Both the position numbers and the translations under genes were made by a program. The notes below the pieces were generated by a model, which worked only from the letters and a program-made list of their open reading frames with translations, did no database searches and had not been told where the DNA came from. This document shows, one piece after another, positions 6,681 to 10,269 of a stretch of 10,269 bases of DNA. How positions within the stretch are numbered: position 1 is the stretch's first letter; each line of letters opens with the position of its first letter. This DNA is from Deltaproteobacteria bacterium (GTDB taxonomy: Bacteria > Desulfobacterota > UBA8473): positions 1 to 10,269 of the forward strand of contig DAOWME010000093.1 of the NCBI GenBank assembly GCA_030643245.1, read 5' to 3'.

Positions 6681-7484
6681 TCATCCGTGTGTATACACTT
6701 CAATGAACCTATCAATACTAGCCTGTACAATCCTCTCTGCTTCGTACAATTCCTCGGCCGACCTAAACTCTGACTCCAGACTCACCAATATCTTGTCAAA
6801 GCGTGACCCATCTATCCCCAGTCTTTTTTGGTAATCGATCTCAGCTATATGGTACTCTTCATAAGAAAAATAGTATTTACCAAGACGTTTCTTCCTGCTT
6901 TTGAACCTCCACTCTTCCTTTAACCTAAAATAATCCGAGACCACGGCCTTCAATTCCCGTTCTTTTATCTTCTCAGGGTCTGTAGTTTCACCGAGCGTAT
7001 TATGTACGAACTTAAAATATTCTTTTACGAAATCGATATCAGTAACAACCAGACCGTAAATGTACCAGTCATCGCACCCGTAGATGACAGCCTTTTTCTC
7101 CTCCTGTGTAAGGTAAGTATAACTGGGACATTCATGAGAAGCACACAACTCTTTGCCGTAAAAAGAGTGATCCCTGAGATCCTCTCCATCATTCACCATG
7201 GGGTGGAGGAGGCATCCTACCTTCGTCTGCGGCCCATCCACAAAACCCAGAAATTCACAGTTGTAGATGGTTTCAAAGAGCTTCGATTGGGAGAATAATT
7301 CCGAGATTTCTCTTCTATAACTGTCAAATGATCCGGAATTCCGTACCAAAGACCGGAAAAGGTCGGTTTTTTTCTGAAACAAGGGCTCCAGGCTTTCCCT
7401 GGAATGATCGTCCCAATTGTACAGGCCGCAGCAAGCCCCGCATGATTTCCCGCTGTCAGGTTGGCAAAGGTGGATCGAATCCAT
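6681..7484 (-). CDS. Cysteine-rich YkgJ-like putative metal-binding protein
   Basis: This protein has 267 residues. Its N-terminus contains SGKSCGACCGLYN, with Cys15, 18 and 19, and further cysteines follow at 76 (NCEFLG), 91 (GCLLHP), 114 and 119 (CASHEC). This arrangement resembles the YkgJ zinc/iron-chelating family, in which such cysteines bind a metal or cluster; that assignment rests on the motif pattern only. The C-terminal half (from about 150) has no cysteines, is rich in charged and aromatic residues and appears mostly helical. No signal peptide or transmembrane segment is seen. It starts three bases after the metallo-hydrolase stop with only a weak Shine-Dalgarno site, so its translation probably depends on the upstream gene. 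Its role is unknown. The neighbouring iron-sulfur genes would fit a part in metal or cluster handling, but this is inference. Confidence 0.6.
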   Translation of the reverse strand: MDSIHLCQPDSGKSCGACCGLYNWDDHSRESLEPLFQKKTDLFRSLVRNSGSFDSYRREISELFSQSKLFETIYNCEFLGFVDGPQTKVGCLLHPMVNDGEDLRDHSFYGKELCASHECPSYTYLTQEEKKAVIYGCDDWYIYGLVVTDIDFVKEYFKFVHNTLGETTDPEKIKERELKAVVSDYFRLKEEWRFKSRKKRLGKYYFSYEEYHIAEIDYQKRLGIDGSRFDKILVSLESEFRSAEELYEAERIVQASIDRFIEVYTHG

Positions 7485-7487
7485 GAA

Positions 7488-8126
7488 CTATGCCATATCC
7501 CTGATGAACGGGTTAGAATCCTTCTCCTGTTTGACAGTAGAGGTTGGGGCAAACCCATAATTATGCCCGGGCATTATAATCGTGTCATCAGGAAAGGTCA
7601 GGATCCGGGTCTTAATGGATTTTAGGAGGAGTGGCCATGACGCTCCCGGGAGGTCCGTCCTACCGACACCACCCACAAAAAGGGTATCTCCGGTGAAGAG
7701 GTAACCGTTTAAGTGGAGGGTGATCCCCCCCGGAGAGTGTCCAGGTGTAAGTATTACATCGAGGCTAAGTTTGCCTATCTTGATCGTATCTCCATCCTGA
7801 ACAGTAATGTCTGCAGGCGGGGACTGCCTCGACCCAAACATGGCAAGATAATAATCCGGCTGATTCGTAAGCGATTCCTTTTCATTTTCGTGTATTATTA
7901 TCTTCGCACCCGTTTTTTCAACCATATCGGCATTCCCCATGGTATGATCCAGATGCGAATGGGTATTTACGATGTACTTTATCTCAATCCCGTTTTCCTT
8001 GCTGATAGAAATTATCCTGTCCGGATGGGATGCGGGGTCAATAACCAGCCCTTCTCCTGTCTCTTTGCATCCCACTATATACGCAAACACGCCTAACTGG
8101 CCAACTTCCAGTTGCTTTACAAACAT
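7488..8126 (-). CDS. Metallo-beta-lactamase-fold hydrolase (glyoxalase II-like)
   Basis: This is a soluble 212-residue enzyme with the complete set of metal ligands for a binuclear site: HSHLDH (His56, His58, Asp60, His61), His130 in PGHSPGG, Asp147 in FTGDTLF and His188 in PGHNYG. The length and the GRTDLPGASW segment fit the short glyoxalase II-like or thioesterase-like group of the fold. The real substrate (a thioester, sulfur compound or other) cannot be assigned. I chose the ATG at 8126 because it has an excellent GGGGGGAG ribosome-binding site. The open frame continues 97 codons upstream to 8417, but that part reads through two palindromic elements and is not protein-like. The next gene begins three bases after the stop. 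Confidence 0.88.
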   Translation of the reverse strand: MFVKQLEVGQLGVFAYIVGCKETGEGLVIDPASHPDRIISISKENGIEIKYIVNTHSHLDHTMGNADMVEKTGAKIIIHENEKESLTNQPDYYLAMFGSRQSPPADITVQDGDTIKIGKLSLDVILTPGHSPGGITLHLNGYLFTGDTLFVGGVGRTDLPGASWPLLLKSIKTRILTFPDDTIIMPGHNYGFAPTSTVKQEKDSNPFIRDMA

Positions 8127-8170
8127 TATCTCCCCCCTTGAATCCTTAGCGTCCTTCCCTCCATATATAC

Positions 8171-8298
8171 CTATAGACTTCCATATATTAAATTTCACTG
8201 CGTTATCGGTCGGAAGCCTCGACGACGTACTAAAAATGTACGACTTACTCGGATTCCTCCCTCTGGCCTTGTGAAATTTAATATCTGAAAACCTATAG
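8171..8298. repeat. Foldback element I, 28-base terminal inverted repeats
   Basis: The left arm (8171-8198) and right arm (8271-8298) both begin CTATAG and match at 24 of 28 positions, including a perfect inner block ATATTAAATTTCAC. Pairing continues inward, less perfectly, to GTAC (8227-8230) against GTAC (8238-8241) around a central TAAAAAT. The whole 128 bases can therefore fold into one long hairpin. It contains no gene and lies 45 bases before the metallo-hydrolase start, where it would be in, or next to, the promoter or 5' leader. It directly abuts a second palindrome at 8299. Confidence 0.8.
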
Positions 8299-8445
8299 CA
8301 CGGCCATAATTTGCGCTTTTTCGCTGGCCCTGACCACCGATCGCTGCGTTGCTCAAGCTTGCAATAGGACCCGCTATTACGCGCTTTCGCGCCTTGCGCT
8401 CGGTGCCCATTGCTCACCGAAAATTCCGCAAATTATGACCGCGCG
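8299..8445. repeat. Foldback element II, abutting element I
   Basis: The left arm starts GCACGGCCATAATTTGCG (8299-8316). It matches the reverse complement of 8428-8445 (GCGCGGTCATAATTTGCG) at 16 of 18 positions. Matching continues inward through TTTTCG and CACCGA blocks to AATAG (8363-8367) against CTATT (8374-8378) at the centre. The full 147 bases form one long GC-rich hairpin. Its sequence is unlike element I. No gene is encoded. It lies between a probable terminator and element I, so it may be a mobile repeat that settled in an intergenic region. Confidence 0.75.
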
Positions 8446-8451
8446 AGGTAT

Positions 8452-8477
8452 AAAAACCCGGATAGAATCCATCCCGG
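8452..8477 (-). terminator. Probable rho-independent terminator after the BadF-like gene
   Basis: On the minus strand CCGGGATG pairs with TATCCGGG across a five-base loop, with one G-G mismatch and one G-T wobble. It is followed at once by TTTTTATA. It lies about 30 bases beyond the stop of the BadF-like gene. It would separate that two-gene unit from the metallo-hydrolase and diaphorase genes. Confidence 0.55.
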
Positions 8478-8509
8478 TGTCCTCATCACAAGTCCTGGGG
8501 ACAACTGAT

Positions 8510-9166
8510 TTATGGCCCTTCCAGACCATTGTCTCTCTTCCATATCTCTCTGAGCCCCTCAATTAAAACCAACCTCCCCAGTGGGATCACCTCGCATGGA
8601 AGTGATTCTATGAAAAGCCTGTTTTCGCACATCCCCCCGCTGAGATACATCCTTCCTGGCCTGCCTGTGAAGTGATAAACATTCATGGCAATCCCTTTGA
8701 CAAACCTGGCCACTGCCTTCTTCTCATCACCCGTCTTTATTATCTCATCGAATATCCTCGATATGCCAATGAGCCCGCATGTTACCGGATAACCACTTTC
8801 AGGGGTCTCCAACTCATTGCAATCAAAACCATAGTACATCTCCAAAAGCTCAACAGCAAAGCCTTGAGAAGCACCGCATTCCTGATTCCATCCGGTTTGG
8901 ACAAACTTACCATCCTCACAAACAACGTACTTGGTATCCCTGCTCCCCACGTCCACCAGAAGAAAGTTCTTCTCACCTATCAATCTGAGGCCGCCTTCAC
9001 AGAGGGCGATAAGTTCATTCACAGACCTCTTGGACCTCTTTCCAGCATTGTGCCCGCAGGCAAAATCCGCTATGATATCCAGAGGCACCTCTTTTGTCTT
9101 TATAATCTTCACTGAAGAATCCACGACCTTCGACCACGTGCTGCCAAGATCGGCAAAGACCGTCAT
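8510..9166 (-). CDS. Short, divergent BadF/HgdC-type ATPase (CoA-dehydratase activase-like)
   Basis: This 218-residue protein resembles the ASKHA-fold ATPases that drive electrons, with ATP, into 2-hydroxyacyl-CoA dehydratases and benzoyl-CoA reductases. Visible motifs are the phosphate loop FADLGSTWSK (4-13), the second loop VDVGSRDTK (71-79), ECGASQGF (96-103, where activases usually have KCAAGTGRF), and MYLSGG (173-178). Cys97 and Cys130 correspond to the two cysteines that hold a [4Fe-4S] cluster between subunits of the dimer. The spacing of 33 is close to the 39 of HgdC. At 218 residues it is shorter than the usual 255-270, and the region between the phosphate loops is compressed. It overlaps the preceding gene by four bases (ATGA), so the two are co-translated. 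The substrate protein is probably that neighbour; this is inference. Confidence 0.72.
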   Translation of the reverse strand: MTVFADLGSTWSKVVDSSVKIIKTKEVPLDIIADFACGHNAGKRSKRSVNELIALCEGGLRLIGEKNFLLVDVGSRDTKYVVCEDGKFVQTGWNQECGASQGFAVELLEMYYGFDCNELETPESGYPVTCGLIGISRIFDEIIKTGDEKKAVARFVKGIAMNVYHFTGRPGRMYLSGGMCENRLFIESLPCEVIPLGRLVLIEGLREIWKRDNGLEGP

Positions 9167-9882
9167 TTCATTGCTCCCCTCAAATAGAGAAATGCCTCTA
9201 TCTGAGCCTTAACCGAAGCTGTCAGTCTTCCATCACAATCCACATAGAGCCCTCTGTAAACCCTAGCCAGATTTTTTGCCAGGATGTTCTTGGAACAGAA
9301 TGCCTGGGCATAGAAGACCGTAGGCACATCTTTCTCTACATGGCATTCCAGGTCCAGGTCATCCGGTGTGCCGTTCTCAAAACAACGCGTCCAGCCAAAA
9401 ACCCTCGTACCATCCGGGAAAAGGTCCAATATCCTCGCGTCCCAGCATGGGACCGACCACAATCCGGCCTTGGGATGTGGTTCCCTCCCCAGTTTGTAAT
9501 CCTTCGGCTCAACGATACCATCAAGTATCAACTCAAATTTTCTCCGCAAAGGTAGCTCCGAATCACAGATAACGGTCCCGCGCCCCCTTCTGTTTTGATT
9601 TCTCGTCTCAACGATATCCATATGGAAGTACTCTCTCAGTAGCCAACTTAGAAACCTGCCAGAGTCGCACTTCCCTTCTCCCACGTCAAAAATAATTTTT
9701 TTAGGACGCAAAGCCAATGCATTATTGAAGATCCTCTTTATAACAGAACAGGTTATCTTTGGAAGGTAGAGGTCATCCTTCTCTTCCACCCGGCCAAGGT
9801 CGTTATCGAGGTCTATGAGTTCCTCAGAACCGTACTCCCTCATTATTTCATCGGGCGGATACCCCACAAACCCAACCTTCAA
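9163..9882 (-). CDS. Unrecognised cysteine-rich protein paired with the BadF-like ATPase
   Basis: I do not recognise this 239-residue protein with confidence. It has eight cysteines: 45 (in YLPKITCSVIKR), 72 (in GEGKCDSGRF), 106, 146, 167, 180, 196 (in QAFCSKN) and one near 215. There is no signal peptide or membrane segment. The last 60 residues (VPTVFYAQAFCSKN, then KAQIEAFLYLRG) loosely recall the C-terminus of HgdB-type dehydratase subunits, which end in a segment of the type RTRIEAFLEML. Full subunits of that family are far longer (about 380-430 residues), so this could be a much reduced relative. It starts with TTG at 9882, supported by GAGGAG seven bases upstream, and its stop overlaps the ATPase start. 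The pairing with an activase-like ATPase suggests an iron-sulfur protein charged by ATP hydrolysis. Confidence 0.6.
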   Translation of the reverse strand: MKVGFVGYPPDEIMREYGSEELIDLDNDLGRVEEKDDLYLPKITCSVIKRIFNNALALRPKKIIFDVGEGKCDSGRFLSWLLREYFHMDIVETRNQNRRGRGTVICDSELPLRRKFELILDGIVEPKDYKLGREPHPKAGLWSVPCWDARILDLFPDGTRVFGWTRCFENGTPDDLDLECHVEKDVPTVFYAQAFCSKNILAKNLARVYRGLYVDCDGRLTASVKAQIEAFLYLRGAMK

Positions 9883-10058
9883 AGCTAAAACTCCTCTGAG
9901 ATAGTAGTCCCTGCCCCAATTCTATTGATTTAAGCTGCTTTTATTAAACCGCAGAGCTTCAAACAAGGAATGATGACTGTCGAAGTCATTAAAACCAAGA
10001 GAAAATACTTGCTTCACCATTCATTGTTCGATAGTCTAGTGTCCATCTATAAATGAGG
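9883..10058. other. Upstream region of the BadF-like pair, no gene
   Basis: No coding frame is convincing here. A small perfect hairpin, ATGACT-GTCGA-AGTCAT, lies near 9971-9987, about 90 bases before the TTG start. It could be an operator or chance. The promoter of the two-gene unit should be here, but I cannot point to clear -35 and -10 boxes. Confidence 0.35.
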
Positions 10059-10159
10059 ATTTTTGTTCAAGATCAAGGCATGCGAAAAAAATAACCGCAG
10101 GCATATGTTTAATATTCCGAGGATTATTTTTTGAGCATAACGCAGATATTGTGCAAAAA
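10059..10159. repeat. Long imperfect hairpin repeat, copy B
   Basis: This palindrome is centred near 10109. GGCATAT (10100-10106) pairs with ATATTCC (10112-10118), followed outward by AAAAAATAA against TTATTTTTT and by TTTTTG near 10060 against CAAAAA near 10154. It shares with copy A (13-98) the asymmetric core ACCGCAGG (10094-10101) and GAGGAT (10119-10124). A 63-codon open frame across it on the minus strand is an artefact of the repeat. The remaining 110 bases to the window edge contain only a small inverted pair, TTCACC (10195-10200) with GGTGAA (10238-10243), and no gene. Confidence 0.65.
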
Positions 10160-10269
10160 GACCATTTCTGGATGGAAACTAGTCTAGAAAGGCCTTCACC
10201 AACCCTTAATTCAGCAACTTTACCCACCAGGGGAGAGGGTGAATCGTTCGGGTAATTATTAAAGACCTC

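Noticed and set aside
8127..8417. A 97-codon N-terminal extension of the metallo-hydrolase
   Set aside because: It translates two palindromic elements, is rich in Arg, Lys and Ser without structure, and a much better start with a strong Shine-Dalgarno site lies at 8126.
10036..10227. A 63-codon open frame on the minus strand
   Set aside because: It is a translation of hairpin repeat copy B and has no start signals.

Overview
The window looks like chromosomal DNA of an anaerobic bacterium, most likely a syntrophic, sulfate-reducing or fermentative lineage of the Desulfobacterota type. The reasons are a NAD-linked iron-sulfur diaphorase module, a BadF/HgdC-type ATPase and many small oxygen-sensitive iron-sulfur proteins. 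Shine-Dalgarno sites, a tRNA with encoded CCA and a rho-independent terminator argue for Bacteria. The taxonomic guess is inference; no marker gene is present.

Layout. Positions 1-490 hold no intact gene: a hairpin repeat (13-98), a second inverted repeat (152-237), and a solitary arm (397-490) of a foldback element found complete at 3022-3234. Directly after that arm lies a 5'-truncated reading frame (to 686), which overlaps the start of lipA (664-1569, plus strand). lipA converges on a tRNA-Leu(CAA) gene (1618-1706, minus), with a strong hairpin terminator between them. Every other gene is on the minus strand.

Reading in the direction of transcription, from the right edge leftward: an unrecognised cysteine-rich protein (9882-9163) and a short BadF/HgdC-like ATPase (9166-8510) overlap by 4 bases and end at a likely terminator. 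Two abutting foldback elements (8445-8171) follow. Next come a metallo-beta-lactamase-fold hydrolase (8126-7488), a cysteine-rich YkgJ-like protein (7484-6681), and a three-gene diaphorase module: NuoE-type (6605-6057), fused NuoF/HydB-type (6055-4070) and HoxU/NuoG-N-terminal-type (4036-3398). After an intergenic stretch with crossed inverted repeats and the 213-base foldback element comes a DHH-family phosphoesterase (3001-2009).

How the genes fit together. The three diaphorase proteins should form a soluble flavin/iron-sulfur unit that exchanges electrons between NAD(H) and a further catalytic subunit or ferredoxin. No hydrogenase, formate dehydrogenase or other catalytic subunit lies beside them. 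The BadF-like ATPase and its partner resemble a reduced version of the activator/component pairs that drive low-potential electron transfer in 2-hydroxyacyl-CoA dehydratases and benzoyl-CoA reductases. lipA supplies lipoyl groups to 2-oxoacid dehydrogenases or the glycine cleavage system. No toxin, CRISPR, phage or defence system is seen. The most unusual content is the dense set of long intergenic foldback elements, the gene remnant before lipA, and the divergent ATPase pair.
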